Assembly: GCA_039621445.1 (NCBI GenBank)
Contig: CP154954.1
Coordinates: 39,641,816 to 39,705,815, forward strand
DNA from: Euglena gracilis
Lineage: Eukaryota > Euglenida > Euglenophyceae > Euglenales
Length of the DNA stretch: 64,000 nucleotides
Direction of reading: 5' to 3'
The position numbers and the translations under genes are program-made. This document shows positions 21,901 through 31,495 of the stretch, piece after piece; the first letter of the stretch is position 1, and every line of letters starts with the position of its first letter. The notes under the pieces are model-generated. The model searched no databases. It saw nothing but the letters and a program-made list of their open reading frames with translations, and was not told the DNA's origin.

Positions 21901-22559
21901 AAGTGGATGAACTCAGTGAAAAGCAAATGCGCGAACAGTTTGACTCTGTTCTCATGCATTTCACGCCTAGCCTCATTAAGGATATCCACCGTGAGGAGTT
22001 GGCGAGTCATCCCATGACTCTTCACCAACGCTGGAATTATGTTTCCAAGCAGTTGAAGCTATCACAGCTTCTTGGTCAGATTCAATCCGCGTATAACGCA
22101 CACCCAACCACTGGATTACCGGCTGGTTCGGTAAACGCATTGCAAAAATCACCGGTTTCACCCACTTCACCCACCACGGGATTGAAAACGCGATACCCGC
22201 GTTCTTCGGACCAAGCCACGGATAAAGTGTGCTTTTTGTGCAACAAATCGGGACATATGTCTCGGGAGTGCCCTAATCCTGAAGCACAAAAGCGTGTTCA
22301 GAGCCCGCGAGGCTCGACCTCATCACCGGGTTTGGGTTCCTCCGCGCTTTCACGCCAATCGGGCAATTCACAGTCATCGGGTCCCCGTTCCGGTGGTATT
22401 AGCCCCCGGATCCCGTTCCGCGATGAGCGGAAACACGGTACCCCTCGGGGTAGGTCACCCGGTGCCCCGGCCAAGAAGCGTGATCCTTATCGCGAGGCAT
22501 CGCGATCGCGTTCACGAAGCGGATCATCCTCTTCGCGATCCTCATTGGGAAAACCCTGA
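18981..22559 (+). pseudogene. Element B Gag, main part with three in-frame stops
   Basis: Starts at ATG 18,981. The upstream TTG of the longer frame is not needed. One frame runs throughout, broken by TAG 20,466-20,468, TGA 21,594-21,596 and TAA 21,738-21,740, and ending at TGA 22,557-22,559. N-terminal Pro-rich segment; a long helical and heptad-rich middle (about residues 190-560) likely to form a coiled coil; a capsid-like part (FFRDWEYYWALKG...WKSIDQWYAKWLGLAAEVDEL...); a CCHC zinc knuckle CFLCNKSGHMSRECP at 22,230-22,271; and an Arg/Ser-rich tail. Packages element RNA in active relatives. Copy A lacks the first stop. Confidence 0.8.
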
Positions 22560-23267
22560 TACACCGGTCATGGTCGACGGGATACCCGGTCACCACGACG
22601 GTTTGACGGGAAATCGGGAAACCGATCCCCCCGTTATCCATATTCGCGACACAAATCTCGGTGTTCGCTTTGTGGATCGAGTGATGACCACTCATCCAAA
22701 TGTCCACGTTCTCGTTCTCCGCGCCCTGGCCAACGTCATCGCGGTATGAATCGCGGTGACAAGGGTCATTCCTCCAACCGCCATAAAGTCGGTTTCAAGA
22801 TTTCTTGTTTGGAGGATGACACCCCGGCTTCGGGCAGGGAGGGGGATGAGACCACGGATACCGATTTTGACGAAGCCCGCATGGCGGTGCGCACGTTGAA
22901 ATCCGTTTATACCTCTAAAAGGCCCATAGCCGACTATTCGGCCGGTTCGGACATGGAGCAGGGGAGCCCGAGGTCCGAGGGCACGGACCTCTGGGCTGAT
23001 GAACAGATGGAGGTAGGACCTGATCAACCCTGCCCCCCCCTGCCCATCTGCCTTCCTGGTCGGTACCCGGAAAATTTTCGGGTCCCCCACCCCCCACTCC
23101 AACTTTCCGCTCGGAATGTTGTGCAAAGTAGGAAAGGGTTCATGGGAAAGCTGGCAAGAAAACGTATTTTCGCCAGACCCTTCACTTTGCTTACCCCCCA
23201 TGGAACTTTTGGTCCAAGCGGAAATCAAAATCCAAAATTTTTGTGCAAAAGTCAAAATTCTCATTGA
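22560..23267 (+). pseudogene. Element B Gag C-terminal part with second zinc-knuckle-like motif
   Basis: Same frame as the preceding Gag after the TGA at 22,557. Contains a second Cys/His motif, CSLCGSSDDHSSKC (C-x2-C-x5-H-x3-C, near 22,664-22,706), then a Gly/Arg/Ser-rich region and an acidic segment (DETTDTDFDEARM) before ending at 23,267 in NPKFLCKSQNSH. The protease frame starts in the next phase (+1) and overlaps it by about 150 bp, the usual gag-pol arrangement requiring a frameshift. Confidence 0.65.
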
Positions 23268-24300
23268 CACTGGTTGTCGCATTGCACCACTTTTTCGGTT
23301 CGGGTTGATACCAACACCCCCCTTGGTGAAAGCCAAGAAGCCGATCAAAATTACGACGGCTGACAACACCCCCATGTGCGGTGGTGACTTGGGATGCATT
23401 TTGGACTTAATCCTACCCCTCATCCCCAAGCACCACTCACACCCCCCCCAACCGCAAAATTTTCCGGATAGCTGGGGATACGAATCCGGAATCCATGGTT
23501 CTGACGTAATTCTGGGATACCCCTTTTTACGTCAGCACCGGCTGGTAGTGGATTGCCACTCCCACGGTTTGCGCACATCACCATTCTCTTCATTGCCCCC
23601 CAAACCCTCATCACCAGTGGCGTTAACCGCGACAGCCACCAATTTTTCCACACCGTTTTCGAAAACTTTTACCCCGTTACCAACCACACCTACCAACGTT
23701 TTCCACACCGGGAGTACCGAGAAAGTTCACCCCCTGCCCATTGACACACCAACTTCCGTTCCCCATGAGGCAGGGCAAGCGAGAAGCGGTACCCCCCTCT
23801 TTCCACTGGGTTACAAGACGAAAGCCCAAAGGCCTGAAGTAATTACGGTGTCGAGTAGTCGCCCAGCTGCACCAATACCCCGTTTTCCACCAGATGTATC
23901 GCTTTCAGATACATCTGTACACCCCCCAGCAGCTACAAAAGCGCATTCCAACTTTTACACACACCACCACCAGACCAACATGCGCGACCAGGACCACTAC
24001 TCCGACACTTCCTTCCAATGTGTGCACTGTAGGAGAATTTACGCCCAGCCAGATTTCGATTGTGGATGTTTAGTCCAAACGCCAAACACTAACACCGATT
24101 TCGCGTACCCATACACTTGGTTGCAGATCGCAATGCACGACCGTACATCAAGTGCTACAACAACGAGGTATTGCCTTGTTGTTTGGGACCGCGAAATCCG
24201 TGTCACACACCTCCACCACCTCCATCTGGCATGTTATGGACTGGGTATGCACCCATCCAACCCATCAACCCTTGGGAATGCCCCTTGGGAGTGTGGATGA
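23116..24300 (+). pseudogene. Element B aspartic protease and linker
   Basis: Protease core: AKVKILIDTGCRIAPLF with the D-T-G catalytic triad near 23,262, then the hydrophobic flap region and SDVILGYPFLRQH. A Thr/Pro/Ser-rich linker and the Cys-rich segment FQCVHCRRI...FDCGCLVQ follow. Compared with copy A the frame is lost near 24,085, just after CLVQT, after which this frame reads nonsense to a TGA at 24,298. It cuts the polyprotein in active relatives. Confidence 0.8.
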
Positions 24301-24733
24301 CACACCCTTGGCCTATGTTTGCGGTTCCCTGAATTGCGTTACCGCTCTTCGACCTGCGAACCAGGTTGACACATACGCGATGCGCGTATGGAACGAATTT
24401 AATTTTGGTCAATACCGTATTTTGGAGGAATGGTTCTCCAAAATCGCGGCTTTGGCTGATTCCTTCGATTTGTCGTTGGAAATTGATGCGTTTTCATCAC
24501 AAGCACATGCACGCTTGTCGCGACATTGGTCGCGACACTCCAACACATTCCTTAAAATTTGGGGTGATACGGTGCTTTGGTTGAACCCTCCCCCTAAACT
24601 TCTTCTGGCTGTGGTGTATAAAATCCTCCGCGATGAAGCGCGAGGATCTCTCCTCATACCCGTCAATCCGAATGCGGATTGGTTTCATCAAACTATCCTA
24701 TGTATGTTTTCATTGGTGGGATTTACCCGCTGA
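24152..24733 (+). pseudogene. Element B methyltransferase-like linker segment
   Basis: Continues the linker in another frame: VLQQRGIALLFGTAKSV, then LSLEIDAFSSQAHARLSRHW (near 24,470), DTVLWLNPPPKL (near 24,568) and DEARGSLLIPVNPNADWFHQ (near 24,640). The motif order D-x-F-S, NPP, LLIP suggests a decayed Dam-like N6-adenine methyltransferase fold. The aromatic normally after NPP is Pro here. A further frame change near 24,690 leads to RT. The alternative is a structural linker of unknown role. Confidence 0.5.
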
Positions 24734-26228
24734 TGTACCACTATTCGAGGACTTTTGTAGATTATTTTTACCACCTGTTAAAGAAATCATTTTTCGCGTT
24801 TGTTTCTTTGACGCATACGGAATATCCGATTTGCGTGTGCCAAGATACCCTGGTACCAATGGGGATGCCACACCCTCAACGCAGATTTCTGCGGTTATTG
24901 AGAGTGCGGACCAACACCCCAAGTCTGCTGACTATTGTTCGCGTATTACTCGCGAATTCCATGGTGTACTGGATAACCCAGTTTACGCCTGCGACATCGA
25001 CCCCGCGATTCGCGGTCTGTTCGGTGTTTGCAAAATCGAGCTCAAGGATGGCGCTAAGCCCATGCACCGGAAATTCTTCCGTTGTTCGGTTAAACGCGAA
25101 CAAGCTCTCAACGAGATGATTGAGAAGCTCATCCAGCGGAAGTGGATTATCCCTTCCAAGAGCGAATGGACATCACAAGCTTTTGTGGTGCCCAAACCCG
25201 CTGACCAGTCTGGTCAGAACAAGTGGAGATTGGTGCTGGATTACCGGTACCTGAACTCCCAAACGAAGGATGACCCCTTCCCGTTACAGCTGATCGAGGA
25301 TTTGATCACCAAACAATCGGATAACAGGTTGTGGTCAATCTTTGATCTAGAAGACGGTTTTCATCAGATGTATTTGCACCCTGATTCACAACCGTACACG
25401 GCATTCGTGACATCCAAGGGTGTGTACCAATGGACGGTACTCCCTATGGGTGTTAAGAATGGCCCAGCCATGTTTCAACGCATGATCCAGTGGGTTTTGC
25501 GCGAATTACCGTTTGCTCTGGTGTACATCGATGATGTACTGGTGGGAACCCAACCGCCATCCGCGAAATCGGGCGAGGATATCCTCGAACCGCATTATCG
25601 CGATGAGCGGGCGGTATTATCCGCGTTCAAAAAGCATGTGCTTTTTGTCAAGGGTTCCAAAATGCACCTGTTTCGCAAAATTATTAAGTTTTGCGGGCAT
25701 ATCCTGAGCAACGGGCAGCGTCAAGCCGCACCCAGCAAGATGGAGGCCATTAAGAAATGGACTCCTGAGGTCATTAAGACCTTAACGCATTTAAAGGGAT
25801 TTTTGGGATTAGCCCAATACTACGCGATTTACATGAAAGATTTCGCGAAAATCGCGGTACCCCTAACCCGACAACTCAAAAATCGGACACCCGATAACGC
25901 AAAAGTCATTTGGGATGACCAAATGCGCGAGGCCTTAAATAAAATCAAGGACTTGCTCGTCGAGAACGTGGTTCTCGATATCGCGGATCCATACAAACCG
26001 TACGTCCTGGAGGTCGACAGCAGCGATTACGCTGTTGGCGGGGTTCTTATCCAGCATAATGCGGAAAATGAACTCCGACCTGTGGCTTTCTTCAGCAGGA
26101 AGCTACAGGGCGACAACGGGAAAGGACAGGTTAAACGGAGCGTTCGCGAAAAGGAGACATATGCCATTGTGCTAATTCTCCAGAAATTCCGCAGCTGGAT
26201 AGCCAGCAGCCTGGTCCAGATACTGGTG
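24633..26228 (+). pseudogene. Element B reverse transcriptase and RNase H, cut by element C
   Basis: Contains the pre-RT region (KFFRCSVKREQALNEMIEKLIQRKWIIPSKSEW), RT motifs WRLVLDYRYLNSQ, LWSIFDLEDGFHQMYLHPDS, WTVLPMGVKNGPAMFQRM and LVYIDDVLVG (near 25,525), the tether (FLGLAQYYAIYMKDFAKIAVPL) and the first two RNase H motifs (VLEVDSSDYAVGGVL, EKETYAIVLILQKF). The frame is open and intact until it enters element C at 26,229, between the second and third RNase H motifs. The rest resumes at 39,237. Confidence 0.9.
26225..26228 (+). repeat. Target-site duplication GGTG, left copy
   Basis: GGTG directly before the TG end of element C is repeated at 39,237-39,240 directly after its CA end. Copy A shows the undisturbed site with one GGTG. 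Confidence 0.85.
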
Positions 26229-26492
26229 TGACGACCGTTTGAGGTCGACCGCCGGGCGGCGGAGTTTTTCCCTTTTAGAAGGCCTTTTGAGGGCGGTTTT
26301 GCTCTAATTTTAAGGCTTTCTAAAGATTTCCATTAAAATTCCCTCTCCCAGGGCGCCCATGGTTTGGTTGTGCAAGGAGAGAGATTGAGTGATGCTAGGT
26401 ATTCCCAAAGGGTGATTTTGGGTTTTTAGCACAATTTAAGCTTTTTATGCATTTCTCCTTTGGTTTTGAGGGAAAATGTTGGATTTAGTGAG

Positions 26493-26508
26493 AGCGCTTG
26501 CAAGCGCT
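26493..26508. promoter_or_regulatory. 16-bp perfect palindrome in the LTR
   Basis: AGCGCTTGCAAGCGCT is self-complementary and is kept in both LTRs (second copy near 38,413). A site for a dimeric DNA-binding protein, or an RNA dimerisation hairpin, are both possible. No factor can be named. Confidence 0.5.
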
Positions 26509-26600
26509 TGGAACAGAATTTTAAGAGATTGGCGCCTGAGTTCCTGGAGTTTTTGCAGGGGTTTGCAAAGCTCAATAATGATGGAATTCAGCATAATTTA

Positions 26601-26631
26601 TCAAAATCAAGGGGGGAAACCTTGATTTTGA
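26601..26631 (+). other. 12-bp stem-loop in the LTR
   Basis: TCAAAATCAAGG pairs perfectly with CCTTGATTTTGA across the loop GGGGAAA. The 3' LTR has the same stem with one loop change. It may shape the leader RNA or the polyadenylation region. Confidence 0.65.
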
Positions 26632-26656
26632 CTTTGGTTGGTTGATTTTGATGCAA

Positions 26657-26723
26657 TGGGCAAGAATTTGGGATTTGAGAGCGCTTAGGAATCAGCGCAC
26701 TCAATCCTAAATTTAACTGCCCA
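26657..26723 (+). other. Long imperfect hairpin in the LTR leader
   Basis: TGGGCA pairs with TGCCCA, the inner AATTTGGGATT with AATCCTAAATT, and TGAG with CTCA, closing on an AGCGC/GCGCT stem. The fold is kept in both LTRs and lies about 120 bp before the Gag ATG, so it could be a packaging or translation signal in the leader RNA. Confidence 0.5.
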
Positions 26724-26845
26724 TCAAGGGCATCAAAATCATTTTCTTTTCACAGGGTTTTCCTCTTTACCTTTTACACCATTGTACTTGTTGTGGCAAT
26801 TACATCCAATTACAATCAAGAATTGAGTTTGGAATTTCAATTGCA

Positions 26846-28879
26846 ATGGAAGATCAACAAAATCAATCATTTGAAGAAGGAGAGGTTTGTCTTCCCCCCA
26901 CCTCATCTGTGGGAAAAGGGGCAGGGGGGTGGGTCTCTTCAACTCAGGCAACCACAGGCCATTTTTCACCCCAAAACCCCCTTTTTGGCCCAGAAACTGT
27001 GAGAAATGACACCCAGGGGGGGGTGTTGGCTCTCACTGGTTCAGCTGAGCAGGGAGGGGTTGAAACCCCAAAGGCACCCCCCTTGGAGATCCCAGTGACA
27101 CCCCCCTCAGGGGTCGGGGAGGGTCCACTGGGAAGTTCCTCCTTGGAAATGATGGCCCAGTTTCGGCCACAGGGGGGGCCAGAATGGGAAAAAATTTCCG
27201 ACACAAGTCGGCTCGAGGAGCCAAAAAACGACCCTACGCCGGAAACTGGCCCGGGGCGGGGGTTTCCGCTTCACCCCAGCGCTGCCGGGGGACACGGCAG
27301 CACGGGTGTGAAAAATGGTAAGCAGAGGTTGATCCTTCAGCCTTCTGTCGGAAATTTTGGGTTTGAAATCCCTGCTCAGAATGTTTTCTTTGATGATCAG
27401 CCAATGGCCCAATCTCAGTTGGCAAATCTGACGATTGGAGTTTCGGGGAACAGGGAGTTGGGACCCGAAACCAGTTTATCTGAACTCAGAACCCCCACAA
27501 ATATGGGACAGATGTTGGAATTTCAGGGTGGGGATGGCCAGGTTGTCATTTCCAACCAACCGTGTTTTCCAGAGCCTTTTTCAGGGGTTTTGCCTTTGCA
27601 AAATATGGGGTACGGTTTTGTGCTGCCTGAGTTGCAACCTCTCCCAGACTTTTCATGGGTACAAAATTTAGGGAATCTGCCATCATTACCCGCTTTTGCA
27701 TTGCCTTTGCCTCCAGCTCAACCAGTTTCTTCAACACCAGCCCAAGAGCCGGTGGCACTTTTGCAGTTTTCCCAACCATCCCAGGTAGATGGGCTGGCGA
27801 AGGAAACGGGAAGTGCCTCGGCAGGGCAGGGGGGTGATAACCCCAGCCCAGTTTTCTTTGAAAAGCAAGCACAGGTCAATGTGCTGGGCTTAAACGATAA
27901 TAATAACTGGGACAGCGGCGAACGGGTCAGAGCAGAAGTCGAGCAGGCAGAGGAAAACCCGAAGGACCAGCCCAGCTCTACTTCTGCTCGACGACCCCGA
28001 ACACCGGCTTCATCACCAGGCAGTGATGAAGTTCAGCAAAAACGGCTGCACCGTGAGGTTGATCACGGTCAGCCAGCAGCTGCTGCAGCCCCCCAGCCTC
28101 CTCATATTTTCATCGAGGGGGGTGAGGAGGAGGTCCAACCCCCAGCCTATGAAAGTTCTGAAGCCACCCCCAGGGGGGGTTCACAAAATCAGGGATTTGA
28201 AGACCCCTGGCGGCAATTTTTACAAAGTAACAGAGACCTCCAGTGGACTGTGCAGCACCTGACTTTTCGGGTTTTGGCTTTGGAAAAAGCCAACGAAGAG
28301 TGGGTTCTGCAACAGCAGCAGCAGCAGCAACAACCCCCCGCAGTCGACATCCACCTGGTGGAGCACATGGCTGCACGAATCGAAGAAACGGCCAGGGCTG
28401 ACTGCCTCCATATTTTTGAACTTTTTGAGAAAAAATGTGAAGCCCAGGTGCAAATTTCTGTGCAAAAAATTGACGCACAGGCACTTGAACTTTTTGTTGG
28501 GCAGGAAAAAAGTTTTGAGGAAAAACTGGCCCAGCAGTTTTCTTCGAGCCGTGATCAGTTTTTGGCCCTGAGGCAGGAATTTTTACGAATTTTGGACAAC
28601 CTGCCACAGGAAATTTTGAAACAAGTGCAAAATCAGGTGGCTGCCTTTCCAATTAAGGATCTCGTGCTTGAAAATTTTCAGCGGTTTGCTGAGAATTTTA
28701 AAGCCGCCCAGCCAGCTCAGGGGGGGGAGGCAGAAACTCTCCAGGAGCTGGCCGTTGTCGCTGCCAAAATCGTTGAAGTTCAGGCTGACCTGGTATCGCT
28801 GCGTAGTACGGTACAGGGCCAGGCTCAGCAGCTCCAGCAGTTCGCTGATTATGTTCGCCAGCTGGGTGAGCAAAATTGA
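26846..28879 (+). CDS. Element C Gag part 1, starting inside the LTR
   Basis: ATG 26,846 starts MEDQQNQSFEEGEV and the frame runs 677 codons across the LTR boundary (27,315) and the PBS-like site to TGA 28,877-28,879. Low-complexity Pro/Gly-rich N-terminus (LTR-encoded), a Gln-rich stretch near 28,310 (CAG repeat) and a long helical C-terminal half with heptad leucines and valines (EEKLAQQFSSSRDQFLALRQEFLRILDNL) that should form coiled coils. No known domain. The frame resumes directly after the stop, so the TGA is either a nonsense mutation or a read-through signal. The second LTR carries the same start codon and N-terminus at 38,767. Confidence 0.75.
   Translation: MEDQQNQSFEEGEVCLPPTSSVGKGAGGWVSSTQATTGHFSPQNPLFGPETVRNDTQGGVLALTGSAEQGGVETPKAPPLEIPVTPPSGVGEGPLGSSSLEMMAQFRPQGGPEWEKISDTSRLEEPKNDPTPETGPGRGFPLHPSAAGGHGSTGVKNGKQRLILQPSVGNFGFEIPAQNVFFDDQPMAQSQLANLTIGVSGNRELGPETSLSELRTPTNMGQMLEFQGGDGQVVISNQPCFPEPFSGVLPLQNMGYGFVLPELQPLPDFSWVQNLGNLPSLPAFALPLPPAQPVSSTPAQEPVALLQFSQPSQVDGLAKETGSASAGQGGDNPSPVFFEKQAQVNVLGLNDNNNWDSGERVRAEVEQAEENPKDQPSSTSARRPRTPASSPGSDEVQQKRLHREVDHGQPAAAAAPQPPHIFIEGGEEEVQPPAYESSEATPRGGSQNQGFEDPWRQFLQSNRDLQWTVQHLTFRVLALEKANEEWVLQQQQQQQQPPAVDIHLVEHMAARIEETARADCLHIFELFEKKCEAQVQISVQKIDAQALELFVGQEKSFEEKLAQQFSSSRDQFLALRQEFLRILDNLPQEILKQVQNQVAAFPIKDLVLENFQRFAENFKAAQPAQGGEAETLQELAVVAAKIVEVQADLVSLRSTVQGQAQQLQQFADYVRQLGEQN
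27316..27335 (+). other. Primer-binding-site-like sequence of element C
   Basis: TGGTAAGCAGAGGTTGATCC starts right after the LTR. Apart from one extra A it matches the complement of the initiator tRNA-Met 3' end (TGGTAGCAGAGG). It lies inside the Gag reading frame, coding for NGKQRLIL. Confidence 0.65.
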
Positions 28880-28882
28880 GCA

Positions 28883-30862
28883 ATGAATACGGCCCTCCAT
28901 GGTTTTGGTGGTGGTATTCAGAAACTGCACCAGAATATTTCAGATGAAGTAGGGAAACGACACTCAGAAATGCAAAAACTGTTGACGGATTGTCAGCAGA
29001 ATTTTCAGAGTGTTCATCAGCAGATTTTTTCCCAGGAGAAAAAATTTGGTGGGCTGGTGGAGGAATTAAGGCAGGGACTTGCAAAAGTTGGGGGGAACAC
29101 TTTCGAGTTGCAGAAAGTGTTGCAGGATTTACAAAAAAATGGACCCGTACACCCAACTGCAGAACCGAGAGGAGTTTTGCAGAAAATTTCTGACATGTGG
29201 TGGCTGCGGCAGGGCAGCCAGCAGCCCCTACACCCAGTGGAGCTGCCACAGCCTGGGCAGCAGCTGGCCCAGCAGCCCGTCGTCCAGCTAGCCCAGCAGC
29301 CTGGCCAGCCAGCAGGCCAGTCGCAGCCTGCTCACGGGCTGCCAAGGGGGCTGGGCCTGCCGTCGGCTGGACAGCAGCAGCCCCTGGGGCAGCCTTCCAG
29401 CTCACTGGCCAGCACGGTGCCCAGTGCTGACCCAGCATTTTCAGATCAGATTATTTCTCAGAATAAATCTGCAAGTTCAAACATTTCCCCTCCCTTAGTT
29501 ATTGAGGGGGGATTTGTTTTGGAGGACACACAAGATACGGCAGTGGTTTCTTCTGTGTCATTGTGTGTCCCCCCACATGTTCCTGCAGCCCCTGCTTTCT
29601 CGATTAGGCCCATCGGGACAGGGGGGGCTGCAGCCAACCCAGGTAACGGGTTGGGTTTTCCTTTTATCGGTGACCCAGTAGCTTTTGAAATTTTGCAGGG
29701 AGGTGCTAAGCCCTATTTTGATGAAGCGGGCAGCATTTCCTGGCAAGATTTTGAAGTAGATTGGAATCTTTACTGGGATAGGTTGACATCAGGGAAACCG
29801 TATTCTGATTTGCAAAAGCTGCAGGTTTTTGAGGCATGTTTAGGACCCAGATTAAGGGAGGAAATCAGGCTCTATCGGTTGAATGGAGCTAAATTAAGTT
29901 ACCCCACCATATTAGCCCAATTCCAGAACCGTTATGCCTCGAGTAAGGGGCTGACGGCTCGGAAAATATGGCAGGAGGTAACTATGGTAAACGAAGGAAA
30001 AATTACCCGGGCTGATCTGCAAGAATTTTGGATTAAATTTTGCAGTGCCTGGCACCATGTAAAGGATGCCACAGCTGGGGAGGCTCGGAGATTATTTTTG
30101 GAAAGAATTCCTCCTTTTTTAAGCAAGTTTTGCATAGAAGAGGAGGATAACCGAGCCCGTAAACAACCCATTGTCAGGCTCACAGGGATACCAAATCCCA
30201 CGGTGGATGGGATTAAAAGGAGTGTGAGCCAGATCACAGGGGGTATTGATCCACGGAAAGTGGTTATCAAAAACCCTGGTGCCATTTGCCTTATTTTCAG
30301 TTCTTCGGAGGAGGCACTGAAATTAACAGCCGTAAATGGAAGGAAATTGCAGGGAATGGAAAATTTCCTCAACGCCGAATTGGTGGAACAACTAATGACC
30401 GTTGAGGAAATGTTTGCTTTTGCCGAGGGCAGGTTGGCTCTTCGGGAGAAGCAGGATTTGGCTTTGAATCAGCACCATTTTCCCAGATTATTCAGCAAAT
30501 CGACAACAAAAGGCTCGGGGAAAATACAGGTGTTGGAAAAAGGCCAGACCCCCCCGGTGTCCCCAACATCCGTTTCAGCACCAGCGGCCGGGGGGCAGGG
30601 TCACACCTCAAAATCTGCCCCACAGCCAGCTCCAAAGGGAGATAAGGGGCCAGCCCAGCCAGCCCAGCGGGGCAGGTCCCCTTCTTCGTCTTCGCGGCCA
30701 GGTGCAGCTTCATGGTCGCGAACCCAAAGTCCAGCACCCCCAGCCCGGCAAGGCAAGGGCAGACCTGGACCCCGCAGGCATCGGGTCGGGGCAGGTCGCC
30801 ATACCCATGCTTCAACTGTGGGGAGGGTTGATATTATTTCTATGAGTGTGATAAACCGCTGA
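28883..30862 (+). CDS. Element C Gag part 2 (coiled coil and capsid-like domain)
   Basis: Same frame as part 1, one codon after its TGA, with its own ATG at 28,883. A coiled-coil stretch (residues 1-110), a Gln/Pro/Leu-rich region, then a retrotransposon capsid-like domain with SWQDFEVDWNLYWDRLTSG, YPTILAQFQNRYASSKGLTARKIWQEV and LQEFWIKFCSAWHHV (about residues 280-430). A basic Ser/Pro/Gln-rich tail follows. The frame is lost near 30,770, where the zinc knuckle begins in another phase, and this frame ends at TGA 30,860. It assembles the particle around element RNA in active relatives. Confidence 0.75.
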   Translation: MNTALHGFGGGIQKLHQNISDEVGKRHSEMQKLLTDCQQNFQSVHQQIFSQEKKFGGLVEELRQGLAKVGGNTFELQKVLQDLQKNGPVHPTAEPRGVLQKISDMWWLRQGSQQPLHPVELPQPGQQLAQQPVVQLAQQPGQPAGQSQPAHGLPRGLGLPSAGQQQPLGQPSSSLASTVPSADPAFSDQIISQNKSASSNISPPLVIEGGFVLEDTQDTAVVSSVSLCVPPHVPAAPAFSIRPIGTGGAAANPGNGLGFPFIGDPVAFEILQGGAKPYFDEAGSISWQDFEVDWNLYWDRLTSGKPYSDLQKLQVFEACLGPRLREEIRLYRLNGAKLSYPTILAQFQNRYASSKGLTARKIWQEVTMVNEGKITRADLQEFWIKFCSAWHHVKDATAGEARRLFLERIPPFLSKFCIEEEDNRARKQPIVRLTGIPNPTVDGIKRSVSQITGGIDPRKVVIKNPGAICLIFSSSEEALKLTAVNGRKLQGMENFLNAELVEQLMTVEEMFAFAEGRLALREKQDLALNQHHFPRLFSKSTTKGSGKIQVLEKGQTPPVSPTSVSAPAAGGQGHTSKSAPQPAPKGDKGPAQPAQRGRSPSSSSRPGAASWSRTQSPAPPARQGKGRPGPRRHRVGAGRHTHASTVGRVDIISMSVINR

Positions 30863-31026
30863 GTGAGGCCCTTGCTAAATCTAAGGAATTTTGGCAAAAT
30901 AATGGAAAAGGCAAGGGGCAGCCCAAGGGTAAAGGGCAGCCAGCCACTCAGCGAAATTCCTCAGGCAAGGGGGGTGCATGGTCAAAGGGGGGTGGGCCCA
31001 CCTCTTCTCCCCCTGGGGCCCAATAG
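30789..31026 (+). pseudogene. Element C Gag C-terminus: broken zinc knuckle and basic tail
   Basis: In the phase one base before part 2, CFNCGEG is followed by TGA and then YYFYECDKP. This is a CCHC zinc knuckle in which the His position reads TAT (Tyr) and the residue before it is TGA. Single C-to-T changes could produce both. The frame continues as a Lys/Gly/Gln-rich basic tail and ends at TAG 31,024-31,026. Pol begins in the next phase. Confidence 0.65.
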
Positions 31027-31495
31027 AGGGGCCAGGGGCAGTTTGAGAAGGGGGGGGGCTGCCCATGGCCGTGTCTCTCCCCCCTGTGAGGAAAACGGTG
31101 TAAATATTTCTGATTCAAAAAACTGGGTTGTACAGGATTTTATGGCTGATTCAGGGTGTGGTGAAAAACATTCTTTGGATCAGCCCCCCAGATCTTTGAA
31201 TCGGACTCGTTACTCCTGGAGGGAAGGGAAATGTTCAAGGGTTCCCATTTTGCATACAAACCTGCCACAGCCCAACCCCCCACCATCAGCCCAGCGACCT
31301 CAGGCATTAGACTTATTCGCTGGCACGGGTTCAGTAGGGAGGCGGTTGGCAGAACGGGGGTATGAAGTTTTGTCAATTGAAAATGCTCCTTGGACGGACT
31401 TCCACCCCCACACAGACATTTTGACCTGGGACTACAGGCGATACCCGGTTGGATTTTTTGAGGTTATTGCCGCAAGTCCCCCCTGGCTCCCGTAA
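31027..31495 (+). pseudogene. Element C Pol N-terminus: N-half of a C5 cytosine methyltransferase
   Basis: In the Gag part-1 phase, open from 30,863. After a Pro-rich leader it reads ALDLFAGTGSVGRRLAERGYEVLSIEN (31,304-31,384), the S-adenosylmethionine-binding motif I of C5 cytosine methyltransferases followed by the acidic end of strand 2. Then comes DILTWDYRR and IAASPP (31,472-31,489), the first half of catalytic motif IV. The inversion breakpoint falls exactly here: the expected Cys is lost and the frame ends six codons later. The rest is on the minus strand ending near 35,340. The enzyme would methylate cytosine in DNA; whether it acted on element cDNA or host DNA cannot be told. Confidence 0.8.

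Larger units (their letters stand above)
26229..27315 (+). repeat. 5' LTR of element C
   Basis: Begins TGACGACCGTTTGAGG and ends in GGTGTGAAAAA (GGTGTCAAACA in the 3' LTR). Nearly identical to 38,149-39,236. Differences seen include G/A near 26,613, A/G near 26,651, G/A near 26,679, a one-base indel near 26,794 and C/T near 27,230. The last 470 bp are coding, for the first 156 or so Gag residues. Confidence 0.95.
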
